Shown in pieces: positions 9,321-19,118 of a DNA stretch of 64,000 nucleotides. Both the position numbers and the translations under genes were made by a program. The notes under the pieces are model-generated. The model did no database searches. It was not told the origin of the DNA and worked only from the letters and a program-made list of their open reading frames with translations. Each line of letters opens with the position of its first letter. Within the stretch, counting starts at the first letter, position 1. This DNA is from Stentor roeselii. Taxonomy: Eukaryota; Ciliophora; Heterotrichea; Heterotrichida; Stentoridae. The stretch is taken from positions 170,508 through 234,507 of the forward strand of contig RSEH01000017.1 of assembly GCA_006503475.1 (NCBI GenBank), given 5' to 3'.

Positions 9321-10373
9321 TTATTCAGAAGCGTCAATAATGCCTCCTTCGCCTATTGCATAAATAGCTTCAGCTTCAGGTAAATTCGGCGCGTCATAAA
9401 CCTTCATCGCCCTTGAGTCGCCTCGTCCTTTTCTTAAACTGAGGCGAATGGTGGAAGCGTGAGCCATGATGTGCCCTCCGATTGGTTTTTTCGCATCTGC
9501 TACGAACATCGCCCCGCCGTCCACCTGAGCAACGACTTGGTTCGTGTAAACTACTGCGACTCCAAATTCGTCTGCTAGTTTTTGAAGGCTTCTTAAAAAC
9601 TTGCCGAGACTGTTTTGACGACTTGCTAATTCACCACGTCCTATGAAGTCTGTCCTGAATAAAGCTGTTGCTGAATCGACTAGGATTAAGGAGTATTTGG
9701 TTTCAGACATTATTCCAGCTACGTGAATTAGAAGTTGCATCTGGTGCTCGGAGTTATAAGCTCGGGCAACTGCAATATTTTCCAAAGTCACTGACGGGTC
9801 AAGCTGAAATCGATTAGCTATTGAAACAATTCTCTCAGGTCTAAAAGTTCCTTCCGTGTCAATATAAATCACTTTTCCTTCAGAGCCCCCCATATTGCTG
9901 GGCAGTTGGGCAGTCACAGCCAAAGTATGGCAAATCTGCGTTTTTCCAGTGCGAAACTCTCCAAAGATCTCTGTGAGTGATCCTGATTCAATGCCTCCTC
10001 CAAGAAGCCTATCGAGACAAGAAGCTCCAGTCGTGATATAGACGAGATGTTTTCTGTCTTCATGAATTGATGACGCTGTTTTAAACCCCAAAGGCAGGAT
10101 TTTCGAGACAATGTCCTGAAGTTTGTCGGCTTTTGAATCAGAAATTCCTTTCACTGAGACCAGAGTCTTGCGAGTCGCCATCGCGATTGACTCTATTGTG
10201 TTGAAACCTCCTTCTATCAGTTTCGAGATGTCGGACTGGGGAATGCCGTGTTCTTTTAGTAGAAGGATTGGGTGTGGACCGGAATCTTGCATTTGGTTTT
10301 CTTTGTTTTCTTTTAGTTCTTGATGGACTTTTGACTCTTTTTTTGGTTTTGACTTCTCCCGGGTTGCTTGCAT
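9321..10373 (-). CDS. RAD51: RAD51 recombinase
   Basis: 350 aa, the usual eukaryotic RAD51 length. A variable, lysine-rich N-terminus is followed by a helix-hairpin-helix domain (about residues 35-95: [25 protein letters not shown]) and the RecA core. Walker A is GEFRTGKT at 138-145, [11 protein letters not shown] at 171-181 and Walker B LILVD at 228-232. Further family blocks are [21 protein letters not shown] and LRKGRG. It forms nucleoprotein filaments on single-stranded DNA and drives strand exchange in homologous recombination. [10 protein letters not shown] and QICHTLAVT favour RAD51 over DMC1 (which has DTENTFRPDR), although a few positions ([16 protein letters not shown]) are DMC1-like. 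Hence RAD51, with DMC1 a minor alternative. Confidence 0.93.
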   Translation of the reverse strand: MQATREKSKPKKESKVHQELKENKENQMQDSGPHPILLLKEHGIPQSDISKLIEGGFNTIESIAMATRKTLVSVKGISDSKADKLQDIVSKILPLGFKTASSIHEDRKHLVYITTGASCLDRLLGGGIESGSLTEIFGEFRTGKTQICHTLAVTAQLPSNMGGSEGKVIYIDTEGTFRPERIVSIANRFQLDPSVTLENIAVARAYNSEHQMQLLIHVAGIMSETKYSLILVDSATALFRTDFIGRGELASRQNSLGKFLRSLQKLADEFGVAVVYTNQVVAQVDGGAMFVADAKKPIGGHIMAHASTIRLSLRKGRGDSRAMKVYDAPNLPEAEAIYAIGEGGIIDASE

Positions 10374-10708
10374 TTAAATTATGGAATATGGAGATTTTTG
10401 TAGTGGAAGAGTCTGAAGGAAGGATTCGGGATAAAGACTTGGATTTAAGAGACTTTATTTATTGTTAGAAAGACTAAACTCAAATTTGTTAAAGTAGATG
10501 ATCCAGAACTTTACTTAAAAAAGAACAGAAAAAATGTAAGATAAACCCAATTAATCATCCTTCCAAAAAACCCCTTTTTCCCTAAAACAAATCCCTTAAC
10601 CCAAAGCCAACCAAAAAAAGCCTCCCCATTCTCCACACCCAGTTCTTTCCCTCCCTAAAAAATCCTCTCCACTTCCAGAAATCATCTCATATATTACTCA
10701 TTACCATC
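10374..10708. other. Intergenic region between two minus-strand genes
   Basis: 335 bp. The part next to the RAD51 start is G-rich on the plus strand (C-rich on the coding strand, the 5'-flank signature). The part next to the ARL2BP stop, about 10550-10700, is strongly C-rich on the plus strand, so G-rich on the coding strand, the 3'-flank signature. The skew therefore flips inside the spacer. No other element seen. Confidence 0.5.
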
Positions 10709-11257
10709 TCACTTCTTTCCCTTAATCCCAGTAATAACCAATCCAAATCCCTGAAACTCTTCTCCATCCATGACCTCATCAGTATGAATAATCGAAGCAG
10801 TTCCAGAAATTTCAAGTTGGTCTCCCCCAGAATAGCTGATCATGAGTTCTTTGAATACTTGAAAATCACTAAAACTAAGAAGCATCTCAAACAAAGGTCC
10901 ATCAATTTCATGTTGTCTGTATTTGAGCATGGACATAAAATGGTTCATATCCACATCCGCGAGTTTCCTTTCAATGTAATTTTCGATTTCATTCTGATAC
11001 TTCTGGAAGATCTCCATATAAATCAGTTTGTTCTCCTCGTCTGATGTGAACTCGCCGCTGTAGGTCTTTACGAAGCGCTCTTGAAGCATGGTGAACTCTT
11101 CTGACATGACTATTTCTTCAAGTCGACCCACGACTGTGTCGAATAAGTCCTCGTCGGCTGACTGGCCGAAAGCGGTTATTTCGAACTCGTCTTCTGATTC
11201 GATCTCCATCGCCTCGTCTTCTATGAAAATTTCTTCTTCGATCTCCTCGCTGTCCAT
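10709..11257 (-). CDS. ARL2BP: ARL2-binding protein (BART)
   Basis: 182 aa from the ATG at 11257; a longer frame opens at a TTG further upstream but is unlikely to be used. After an acidic N-terminus the protein matches the BART domain: FDTVVGRLEEIVMSEEF, TMLQERFVKTY, the hallmark EENKLIYMEIF and a LLSFSDFQVFKEL block. All line up with human ARL2BP (FDAVVGYLEDIIMDDEF, EENKLIYTPIF, LLTFTDFLAFKEM). ARL2BP binds GTP-loaded ARL2 and ARL3 and acts at centrosomes, basal bodies and cilia, which suits a heavily ciliated cell. Its promoter side faces the gene at 11400-11897 on the same strand. Confidence 0.88.
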   Translation of the reverse strand: MDSEEIEEEIFIEDEAMEIESEDEFEITAFGQSADEDLFDTVVGRLEEIVMSEEFTMLQERFVKTYSGEFTSDEENKLIYMEIFQKYQNEIENYIERKLADVDMNHFMSMLKYRQHEIDGPLFEMLLSFSDFQVFKELMISYSGGDQLEISGTASIIHTDEVMDGEEFQGFGLVITGIKGKK

Positions 11258-11399
11258 ATGTTTTTTATTGAGTTGTGATTGCAATGGCTCTGGACTTGAA
11301 CCGGGCTTTTAAATTAATCACGGGCCCTACCCGGTAAGAAATAGAAAGAGTTAGCTACCGATGGAATAAATACTAAAAAAGTTAGTTCAATCAATTATA

Positions 11400-11897
11400 T
11401 CAAATCACAGGAGTCATTGATTTCAGCTTGATAGCTTTAATATTCGGTGAAAAAATATAGCTCGGATAAGCAACCTCAATTTCTTCTTCTTCACCATCCG
11501 AAAGTTTAACACTTTCCAAAAACCTTTTTCGTGCCTTTTTGATATAAGGTAATCTTTCTACTTTTGAAATCGAATTTCGAGGTTTTCGAATGATTTTAGA
11601 CTCCTGTTCAATGAGTTGTTTTATGACTTTTCTATGCAACGCGATGCTTTCCTGTAATTTTTCAGTTTGATTCTTGACTTTCCTCATCAACTCTTTCTGT
11701 TTATTTTTGTTGTACTGTTCAACCAACAGGTCCTGCATTTCATTTATTTTTTTCGAGTTTTCTTCTAACTTGATAGAATTTTCCATTCTTTTTCGTCTCA
11801 GGTCATCTTTTATTTTCATCTTCAAGTTTCTTTCTTCTTCTGCAACGAGAAACTTCTGCAAAATGACTTTTTCCCTGTTCTTGATGATGTCGTCCAT
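11400..11897 (-). CDS. Small coiled-coil protein, unknown function
   Basis: 165 aa. Residues about 1-105 are almost pure charged helix rich in Lys, Glu, Arg and Leu (MDDIIKNREKVILQKF onward), predicting a long coiled coil. A basic linker follows, then an acidic patch (DGEEEEIEV) and a C-terminal region ending MTPVI. No family recognised. The ATG faces the exportin-7 ATG head to head across 37 bp that contain TTAATAATAA, so both genes probably share a very short bidirectional promoter. Confidence 0.6.
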   Translation of the reverse strand: MDDIIKNREKVILQKFLVAEEERNLKMKIKDDLRRKRMENSIKLEENSKKINEMQDLLVEQYNKNKQKELMRKVKNQTEKLQESIALHRKVIKQLIEQESKIIRKPRNSISKVERLPYIKKARKRFLESVKLSDGEEEEIEVAYPSYIFSPNIKAIKLKSMTPVI

Positions 11898-11934
11898 GGA
11901 TTAATAATAAGTGAATTGATTCACTCGGATAAAT

Positions 11935-14900
11935 ATGAACGGTTTAGACCTACTTCAACTTGAACGACTTTCAAACGATCTTTATTCCTCTACTTCAGCA
12001 AAGGTAAGATTTAACAAGGCTAGACAAGATGCGAGTGAATCTTTGCAGGCTTTCTTGGAAAGTCCTTCTAATTTGACTTTGATTTTCGATATCTTGTCGA
12101 CCAGTCGCAACTCGCAACTTCTCTACTTATCCCTGGCTTCAATAACAAGACTAGTCCCAAACGAGTGGTTCCGCCTAAACCTCAACGAAAAAAAAGTAAT
12201 GCATTCAACTTTATGGTCTCTTTTAACTTCCTCAACCGATTCAAACTACTTAACAAGCGGGGTCTGCAAAGCTCTTGCACGGGTCTCAAGATTAGGTTTT
12301 TCTGAATTCGAAGAAGCGAAAAAAATAGTCTCAAACGTCGAAGTCCTTCTTCAAGAAAACCCATCATTCTTAGAAGTGGGTCTTAAGTTCTTTTTCGAAA
12401 TGATACATGAAATAAATGAACCGATCAAAGCGAGAATCGGGTCTGCAGGGAAAAAAACTGCTCAGCTTTTTCGAGAAGAGCCTCTTGGTCGGATTTTTTT
12501 ATTTGTGGTGAATTTTTTGAATAGTTCTTTACAGAAAATATCAAAAGAGCAAATCTTTAGTAGTTTATCAGTGATGAACGCGGCTTTGGGATTTGATTTT
12601 ATGGGGATTCAAGCTGATGATACTGGAGAAGATACGAGTTGTCTGCAGATTCCACTTTCCTGGAAAGAGTTATTCGAAAAGCCAATTTTTTTCGAATTTC
12701 TCCAATTCTTAATCATTCATTCAGATGAAGAAGTCGAGTTATTAGCCTGCCGAGCTTTAAACCACGTAGGGGCAGTTCGAAAAAGCATATTCGCCTCATC
12801 AGTCGATCTTCGAAAGGTTTACATAAAAAGATTCTTAAGTGCCAGCCAACAAATAATGCAATCAAAACAACTTCAAACCATTAGTTTACAAGAGTTCATT
12901 CAAGGACTAAAGCGCTTTCTCTGCAACTTCGGCTTAAAAGAAATAAGTGAAACTGAAGACTTAATCCCTTGGCTTGAAGTTCTAGCAAACTATTCTCTAG
13001 AAACCTTTAAAAGGCCTTCATCGCTTACATCTTCCATTGAAAGTACTCTAATCGTTTGGAACTCAATCATATTCGACTGCAACTTACAACTAACTGAAAG
13101 TTCAACTCCTCTCAATTCTTACGCAAAAGGACTTTTCAGTACTTTTTTAACCCGTTCACTAGACCTAGTGACTCAAGAAGTATTTGAAAGTAGCAAAGAA
13201 CAGGAAGTACGTGAAAATCTTGAACAACTTGCAAATATTTCTCTTTGTTTTTACCCTGAAATGATTAGAAATTTTGAAGAAACATTTTTGGCAATAGAAA
13301 GAAACTCAAGAGAAAAGGTCTCTTTAAGATTGGCCTGGCTTGTTTTAATTGCTTCGGCATTGATTTCGTTGAAAGATGGGAAAAATGATGAAGTTGACCT
13401 GATGTCGGACGTGACAATCACGCGTCTTGTGTTTGAGTCACTTTCGAAGATGCAGGGTGGATTCTCTTATGTGACGCAAGCGTATTTGTCCTTCATGCTG
13501 GGATTGAGTAAGGTTTATATCAACTGCGCCAATGAGAAGTTCTGGGTGTTGCTGGATAACACCCAGGATTCACTTGATACTACACTTGACTCTTGTTTAA
13601 ACTTGATACTTGACTATTGCTTTCAGGTCATGTCAAATGATGAGGAGCGAATTGTGAGTAAGGCTCTGCAAGTCTTGGAACTACTGGCAAAAGGATATTA
13701 TTCGAATAAGTATATGATGAAAAATGAAAGAGTTCAGACATTGATGACACGGTATTTGTCGTTTCCGCTTTGTGTCAGTTTTCCTAAACATAGGAGTAGA
13801 CTTTTTTTTATACTTGTTCAGCTTTGGCTTAATGAAGACCTATCAACCCCAATCGAAGTTTTTTTAACCCCACTCCAAGACAATCTAAAACAACTAGCCA
13901 AGACCGGTGAATCCTCCCAATTCGTCCTAACATTCAAAGAACTCGAAGGCATAACCTCAGGCCTAACCAACAGCAAGAATTTTTTAGAGTTTTTCGAGTG
14001 GATCTTTTACAAGTTCCAAGTCGTGATGTCTGCCTGTTCATTTCACTTATACAACCCCAGCGTGATGCATGCCCTTCTAAGTTTTTTACACGAAATAACT
14101 CAAAATCGCAATTCCCGTATAAGATTTGACATAAGTTCAAACTACGGAATCGTTTTTTTCAAGAACATCAGCGCAGTGGTCATCGGTTACGGTAAAATCG
14201 TTCTTGAAAATCGAGAAAGTTCTGATTATTTCAAGCAATTTTACAGTAGCATTAAAAGAATCCTTGGAATCTGCAACAATTTATTCAATGGCGGGTATGT
14301 TCCCTTCGGTGTTTTCGATGTTTTTCAAGATGGCTCATATCACGAGACACTTTCTCTTTATTTTTCGATGCTTGACAGTATGGCGATTTCTGAAATGTCA
14401 GTACTTTCCATTTAGAGTTACCAGAAACTATTAGACATTATTTACGAATTTATTGAAACTTTATGTAAATCACATTTGAAGACTCTTTTCACTGTTCTCG
14501 ACATTTCTTGCTTCGTGAAGGTCCTTTTTTACCTAATCCAAGGCATTCGAATCACAAGTAAAAACTATTCAGACATGAAGCACTGCTCGTCAACATCAGC
14601 GTCAATAAGCCTTCTCTGCGAGTACATCATTAAAGTGAACCAAAAGGACTTCCCTGAGCGAGCTCTCGTCCAAAGTCGCCTAAATCAAAGCGAGTACTTG
14701 CTTTTAGAGCTTTTTCGCAATGTAGTTGAAGTAATCGTTCTAGAAGATAGCAATTATATGTGGTCACTTAGCAAACCGCTGCTCGGACTGATGATCATCA
14801 ACGAACAGCATTTTGAAGAGGTGAAAAATGCTGTCTTAGCGAAGGTTAACTGTTCCGCAGATCTCTATGAAAAGTTGTTTAAAGCCATTCAAGACCTGAT

Positions 14901-14997
14901 GAATGGAGTTTCCAGGACTCTTGATACAAAAAATCGTGACAGGTTCGGAAAAAACTTCGCAACTTTAAGACAAGTACTCGGCCTGGTCTACGCTTAG
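11935..14997 (+). CDS. XPO7: Exportin-7 (XPO7/RanBP16-like), two exons
   Basis: Exon 1 is 11935-14400 (822 codons) and exon 2 is 14416-14997 (193 codons and stop), joined by removing the 15-nt intron 14401-14415; the product is 1015 aa (human XPO7 1087). The N-terminus LLQLERLSNDLYSSTS, followed by RFNKARQDASESLQAF and SQLLYLSLASITRLV, matches the importin-beta N-terminal repeats of exportin-7. The whole chain is alpha-helical HEAT-type solenoid. The C-terminal exon keeps family-like NGVSRTLDTKNRDRF and FATLRQVLGLVYA. XPO7 is a RanGTP-dependent nuclear transport receptor with broad cargo. ATG follows GATAAAT. Without the intron the protein would stop at MSVLSI, losing the conserved C-terminus, which supports the splice. 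Confidence 0.88.
14401..14415 (+). other. 15-nt intron in XPO7
   Basis: GTACTTTCCATTTAG. Removal joins codons ATG TCA to AGT TAC CAG and restores the exportin C-terminus. It carries an in-frame TAG at its end when retained. A at position 10, as in all six introns found here. Confidence 0.9.
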
Positions 14998-15024
14998 GAG
15001 AAACACAGTGAATAGTTATATAAT

Positions 15025-16374
15025 ATGGAAGAAGTCACCGACCAAATCGACAGGCTTAATTTAGCCTTACAGCAGGTGATGGACGGTATCGCAAACGGTT
15101 CTTATGAAAGACCTCCTCGACTCTCAGTCACTTCAGCTGACTGGATGGAGCAGGACTCAGAAGATTCTCTTGACATTCCTGACACTTATGAGACAAAAGT
15201 AGAAGAACTCATGATGGAACTCGATAGATTCAAAATGGTCTCTGAAGACTTCTGGGCTGAACAGGTACGTGGCCAGGTCAAACTCGTCCTAGGCAAGGCT
15301 GAGGTTGCTTCGTTCATCTCGCAGTTGCAAAGCCTTTCAAGTGACGTCCCCTGCACTTTGAAACTAGGGAAAGAGACCTACTCGATTACTTTAGACAAAG
15401 CTGAATGTGGAGGATTCCGTGATGTCACAGTGATCGAAAATAGCATTATTGACTGTGGACATGATATCATGAAAATAAGAAAAGAAATCGCTTTTGACGT
15501 TGAAAGGTCTCTTAAAGCTAAAAAAAATCAACTTATTGATGAAGCTCGAAGGAACTTTGAAGTACAACTTGACAAGTTCGAACAGGTCAAGGCGGAATAC
15601 GAGGAAAAACTAAAAGAATGCATTTTATACAGCAATCAACTTGAAATACGTGAAAAAAACATCGAACTTAAAGAACTCGAGTTCAAAAAAACAGCAAATC
15701 AAGGAGAAATCGGTGAAGAAATCGAGAAAAAAATAGAAGAACTTAAGAAAATCGTGGATTCCAGTGAAATAGTTGAACAACCGAAAATCGCTCTTCAAAT
15801 CGAACAGTTGAAAAACAAACAGGTTAACTTAAGGACTGAAAAAGTGATAAACGAGTCAAAACAAACCACTTCAGTACTTTCAAGACTCACAAAAGCAATG
15901 GAAAAAGAAGCTTCTCACGATGAAAAAGAAAGAAAAAAACAACTAGACAAGCTTCACGCTGCTCATAATCGAATTCCTTCTGATTTCGACAAACCAAGTC
16001 TAGCAAGTCTTCGTAAACAAGAAGAAAACTTCAAGATTTACATGGAAAAAGTAAAATCTAAACTAAAACTAAAAGAATCCGAATTAAACGACCGTGAAAA
16101 AGCCTTCCAGGACAAATGGGTAAAAATCACAGCAAGTCAAGATTTCGTTGAATTCATGCGACTTTCAGTTGAAAAGATAAATTCAATGAAAGCTGAAAAC
16201 GAGCAAGAACGTGAAGTCCTCGAAAGAGAAAAACTCGACATCATCAACTGGAATGAAAAAATCAGAAGAGTCTGGGCATCGATCGAGTCTTATAAAAAGT
16301 CCCGTTCGACAGCTGAAATAAACGAGCAGATTCGAGGCCTGGGCATCGATGCGAAGAAATTAGGATTTAATTAA
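15025..16374 (+). CDS. Coiled-coil protein, unknown function
   Basis: 449 aa. Residues 1-60 are acidic with a Ser/Asp-rich patch. Residues about 60-150 look globular (VRGQVKLVLGKAEVASFISQL, then a CTLKLGKETYSITLDK beta-rich piece). Residues about 150-440 are long charged helices with heptad character (KAEYEEKLKEC, EELEFKK, EKERKKQLDKLHAAHNRI, NDREKAFQDKW). This suggests a cytoskeletal or basal-body type protein, but I recognise no family. It starts 27 nt after the XPO7 stop, with TTATATAAT just before the ATG, and converges with the RING gene with a 19-nt gap. Confidence 0.65.
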   Translation: MEEVTDQIDRLNLALQQVMDGIANGSYERPPRLSVTSADWMEQDSEDSLDIPDTYETKVEELMMELDRFKMVSEDFWAEQVRGQVKLVLGKAEVASFISQLQSLSSDVPCTLKLGKETYSITLDKAECGGFRDVTVIENSIIDCGHDIMKIRKEIAFDVERSLKAKKNQLIDEARRNFEVQLDKFEQVKAEYEEKLKECILYSNQLEIREKNIELKELEFKKTANQGEIGEEIEKKIEELKKIVDSSEIVEQPKIALQIEQLKNKQVNLRTEKVINESKQTTSVLSRLTKAMEKEASHDEKERKKQLDKLHAAHNRIPSDFDKPSLASLRKQEENFKIYMEKVKSKLKLKESELNDREKAFQDKWVKITASQDFVEFMRLSVEKINSMKAENEQEREVLEREKLDIINWNEKIRRVWASIESYKKSRSTAEINEQIRGLGIDAKKLGFN

Positions 16375-16393
16375 GATGCTAGACTTACGCTTA

Positions 16394-16780
16394 TCAGACC
16401 AACTCCGCATAGTCCCGAATTAACAGGTTTAGATGAACATCGAGGAAGTGCTTGATACGCTCTTCTAAATTTCCTTGAAATCTGCATTCACTGCAGTTTT
16501 TTATGACTTTTTTGCAGGTCTTTCCATGTTCTTCTCGTTGTTTTCGTAGAGGAGACTCGCCACATATGCAGTCGTAAGGAAGTTCTTCGATCATTGTTTC
16601 GACTATTCGGTTTGGGGTGAAGTGGCAGGTCTTCTTGTGAAGAGGACATCTGCTTAAGTTACCCACGCAGGTTATGCAGAATGTGTTGTTGCAGCAGGAG
16701 GCGATCACTGGAGAGATGAAAAGGTTTTGACAGGTTGGACATGTTAAGTTCTTTCGAAGAGCGTCGCCGAAGGATGACAT
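16394..16780 (-). CDS. Small RING/TRAF-type zinc-finger protein
   Basis: 128 aa. An N-terminal RING-like finger (residues 14-52) has CPTC, then ASCCNNTFCITC and RCPLHKKTC; the usual His between the third and fourth ligand pairs is replaced by a C/N-rich stretch. A second Cys/His group follows (YDCIC, HGKTCKK, NCSEC, HFLDVH), typical of TRAF-like zinc fingers that follow a RING. The likely role is a ubiquitin ligase or a zinc-binding adaptor. The stop is 19 nt from the convergent coiled-coil gene. The ATG is only 8 bp from the ATG of the divergent HAD-ITPK gene, so the two must share a minute promoter or rely on sequence inside each other's coding region. Confidence 0.75.
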   Translation of the reverse strand: MSSFGDALRKNLTCPTCQNLFISPVIASCCNNTFCITCVGNLSRCPLHKKTCHFTPNRIVETMIEELPYDCICGESPLRKQREEHGKTCKKVIKNCSECRFQGNLEERIKHFLDVHLNLLIRDYAELV

Positions 16781-16788
16781 TGTTATAA
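16781..16788. promoter_or_regulatory. 8-bp divergent start-to-start interval with TTATAA
   Basis: The only DNA between the ATG of the RING gene (minus) and that of the HAD-ITPK gene (plus) is TGTTATAA. TTATAA is its own reverse complement, so both genes see a TATAA-like box within 0-2 nt of their ATG. Confidence 0.6.
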
Positions 16789-18510
16789 ATGAAGATTAAA
16801 GGAGTCATTTTTGATGTTGGACAAACACTCTCTAATCAACTTGATAAGGAAAGATTGGTTGAAAGGAATAAGAAGTACTATGGGTATGTTTATGATGAAA
16901 TATTGGCTAGGGGACTTGACCGGCATTTCCCCAGCCTCTCCTGCACTTCCCGCGAAACCTTCATAGAAGATCTAAACACCTTAAACCTAAGAACCCGTTC
17001 GGAAAAGAACGAATCAACCGAAGTCTTAAAAGAATACCGAATGAGTGAGCAAACTCTGGACATCTTACTATCAATCGAAGAAAAATCAAACAACCCTGTA
17101 GAAAAGTCCTCAATAGAATCTTTTTCTCTAAAAGTCCTCGACGAGATCTACTCGGGCACATCAGCTCTCGACGAAGGAGTTTACGAGTTATGGCCCGACA
17201 CGAAATCAACTCTTGAGTACCTTCGAAGCCAAGGGTACATTTTAGGTTTAGCATCAAATACAGCACATCCAGTAAAACACGAACACATGTTAGCAAGACT
17301 TGGAATAACTCCTTTAATCGACCATTTCGCAGTCTCTTCTTACATCGGCGTCAGAAAGCCTAACCCTGCAATGGTTGAAAACTTGTTGGAAAAGATGAAA
17401 CTTCGGAAAGAAGAAGTCATTGTTGTAGGTGACTTACTTGATAGAGATATTCTGATGGGGAACCTTGCAGGTACTCGCACTGTCTGGATCAATGCTATTC
17501 CTTACAGCCTTGAACAGAACCTGAAGAGGATTCGCGAAGGTGACGTCAAATATCGACCCACTGCTGGAATTGTTTGTCTTTCACAACTTCCAGAGACTAT
17601 TCAATATTTAGACCAATGCCAGAACTTTCAAGGGCAAGTAAGAGTTGCTTATTACTTCCCTTCATTAAGAAAAAAACTTGAAACTGGAAGGCAAAAGGCT
17701 TTTATTTCTAATGAAAAAGTTACTTATTTACCTGTTGAACTTAGAGCACCTATTGAAAATTTAGGGGAATTTGATGTTGTTGTTCATAAAGTCACTGATC
17801 TTTTACTTTCAAATGACCCGCATTCGAGAGAAGCTTTGGAAAATTTAAATGAGTTTCAAAGAAGGTACCCGGAAGTTCTTGTGATTGACCCTGTGAGTTC
17901 TTTGGAATTTACTAACTTTCGTTCGAGGCTTCCAATGGTCTGGAAGGAGAAAGTTGTTAAAGGGGTTAAAATAAGATGTCCAAGGATTTTTGAGAAGGAA
18001 TCGCCGGTCTTTCCTTGTATTGTGAAAACTGATACTGCTTGTCAGGTAGATGGCTCGCATGATATGATTGTTGTTCATGATAAAGGCTCTTTAGAAGATG
18101 CGATTAGTTCTTTTCAGATTCAGACTATTGTTCAGGAATGGGTTCCTCATGTTGCTATGTTTAAGGTTTATATTTTAGGAGAGTTTTATCAGGCTAGTCC
18201 TTGTAAAGTTATTTGCACTGAAGGGAATTTGAGGTTTAATAGTACCAGGATACCTGAAGAGTTTAGTGTGAATTCAAGGGTTTGTTTGGATGAAGAGGTT
18301 GTTTTAGAAGTTAATCGAGGTTTGAAAGAAGTTACTGGTTTAAGACTTATCAGCTATGATCTTGCAGTACAAGAGTCAGGAGACCTCGTGATAGTAGACC
18401 TGAACTACTTCCCTGGTTATTACACAGTGGAAGACTACGGAAAACAAATGGACGAGTTCATAATATCCTCCTATTTGAAGTCGAAAATACCCAAATCATT
18501 ACCTAATTAA
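16789..18510 (+). CDS. HAD-like hydrolase fused to inositol polyphosphate kinase (ITPK)
   Basis: 573 aa, two domains. Residues 1-270 are a HAD fold: motif I FDVGQTL (D9, but Gly11 where active HADs usually have the second Asp), motif II LASN (155-157 region), Lys190 in RKPNP and motif IV GDLLDRD (214-220). Residues about 284-570 are an inositol tris/tetrakisphosphate kinase of ATP-grasp type. Diagnostic blocks are RVAYYFPS, HKVTDLLL, LVIDPVSSLEFTNFRS, IVKTDTACQ, IVQEWVPHVAMFKVYILGE and the metal-binding VDLNYFPGY. It should phosphorylate inositol phosphates on the route to InsP5/InsP6. From memory, some plant ITPKs also carry an N-terminal HAD-like domain. The Gly11 change suggests the HAD half may be inactive or altered. 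Its stop overlaps the stop of the next, convergent gene. Confidence 0.88.
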   Translation: MKIKGVIFDVGQTLSNQLDKERLVERNKKYYGYVYDEILARGLDRHFPSLSCTSRETFIEDLNTLNLRTRSEKNESTEVLKEYRMSEQTLDILLSIEEKSNNPVEKSSIESFSLKVLDEIYSGTSALDEGVYELWPDTKSTLEYLRSQGYILGLASNTAHPVKHEHMLARLGITPLIDHFAVSSYIGVRKPNPAMVENLLEKMKLRKEEVIVVGDLLDRDILMGNLAGTRTVWINAIPYSLEQNLKRIREGDVKYRPTAGIVCLSQLPETIQYLDQCQNFQGQVRVAYYFPSLRKKLETGRQKAFISNEKVTYLPVELRAPIENLGEFDVVVHKVTDLLLSNDPHSREALENLNEFQRRYPEVLVIDPVSSLEFTNFRSRLPMVWKEKVVKGVKIRCPRIFEKESPVFPCIVKTDTACQVDGSHDMIVVHDKGSLEDAISSFQIQTIVQEWVPHVAMFKVYILGEFYQASPCKVICTEGNLRFNSTRIPEEFSVNSRVCLDEEVVLEVNRGLKEVTGLRLISYDLAVQESGDLVIVDLNYFPGYYTVEDYGKQMDEFIISSYLKSKIPKSLPN

Positions 18511-19118
18511 GCACCTTTAGTGCAGATATAAATAAAATGCGGGGTCTTGTCCTCATCACTCGTTGGCTGAGCCGTCGGAATAGAGGGCTTGGGGACAGTG
18601 AAAGTATCCACTCTCCAGTTCAGCCCAGTCCTCCTTAAATACGGAATCCTTTCATCAGGAGGGGCGAAAGTGACCAGCAGGTACTTTCCGTTTGCTTTAA
18701 GCACCTTGTAGACCTCTTGCAAGTACCTCAAAGAGTTGTCTATCGAGTTATCGGCACACAAAATAGTGTCCAAAGTCGCCTTGTCAATCGCCACATCGAA
18801 GGACCCCGCTGGGAAAGTCATCCTCAGCGCGTCCATATGAATAAATTGGTTGTTACCTTTGCCTTTATGCTTTTCTATCATTTTCCTGATCACTACCTCG
18901 CTGATGTCGATGTTTACGTGCTCTTGGTTCTTGTGGTCCTCAAGCATCTCCTCAGCCAGTCGGGAATTTCCGCAGCCAAGATGAAGGATTTTCTTCTCAT
19001 TCTGGAGAGCGTTGTCAAATACGAGCCTTAAGCCAGTCCATCTTTGGTACCAATCGAAAGGATCATTTTCGCTTGTATACCTTTCATTCCAGTATGCCAC
19101 AGTTGAATATTTGGCCAT
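18507..19118 (-). CDS. Class I SAM methyltransferase, eEF1A-lysine (METTL13/EEF1AKMT4) type
   Basis: 203 aa. It starts with the family signature YWNERY, then DPFDWYQRW, the SAM-binding motif I ILHLGCGNSRLAEEM, acidic post-I residue NIDIS, and motif II/III DVAIDKATLDTIL (animals: DVVLEKGTLDALL), then VYKVLKANGKYLLVTF. This is the methyltransferase 11/25-like group that methylates lysines of elongation factor 1A in animals and yeast; which residue it modifies here cannot be told. It is a single-domain protein, unlike METTL13. The stop codon (18507-18509) overlaps the stop of the HAD-ITPK gene (18508-18510) in the palindrome TTAA. Confidence 0.82.
   Translation of the reverse strand: MAKYSTVAYWNERYTSENDPFDWYQRWTGLRLVFDNALQNEKKILHLGCGNSRLAEEMLEDHKNQEHVNIDISEVVIRKMIEKHKGKGNNQFIHMDALRMTFPAGSFDVAIDKATLDTILCADNSIDNSLRYLQEVYKVLKANGKYLLVTFAPPDERIPYLRRTGLNWRVDTFTVPKPSIPTAQPTSDEDKTPHFIYICTKGA

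Noticed and set aside
9321-10373. DMC1 rather than RAD51.
   Set aside because: [10 protein letters not shown] and QICHTLAVT are RAD51-type; only a few positions are DMC1-like.
10709-11284. Longer ARL2BP product starting upstream.
   Set aside because: The upstream start would be TTG; the first ATG (11257) begins the acidic N-terminus typical of the family.
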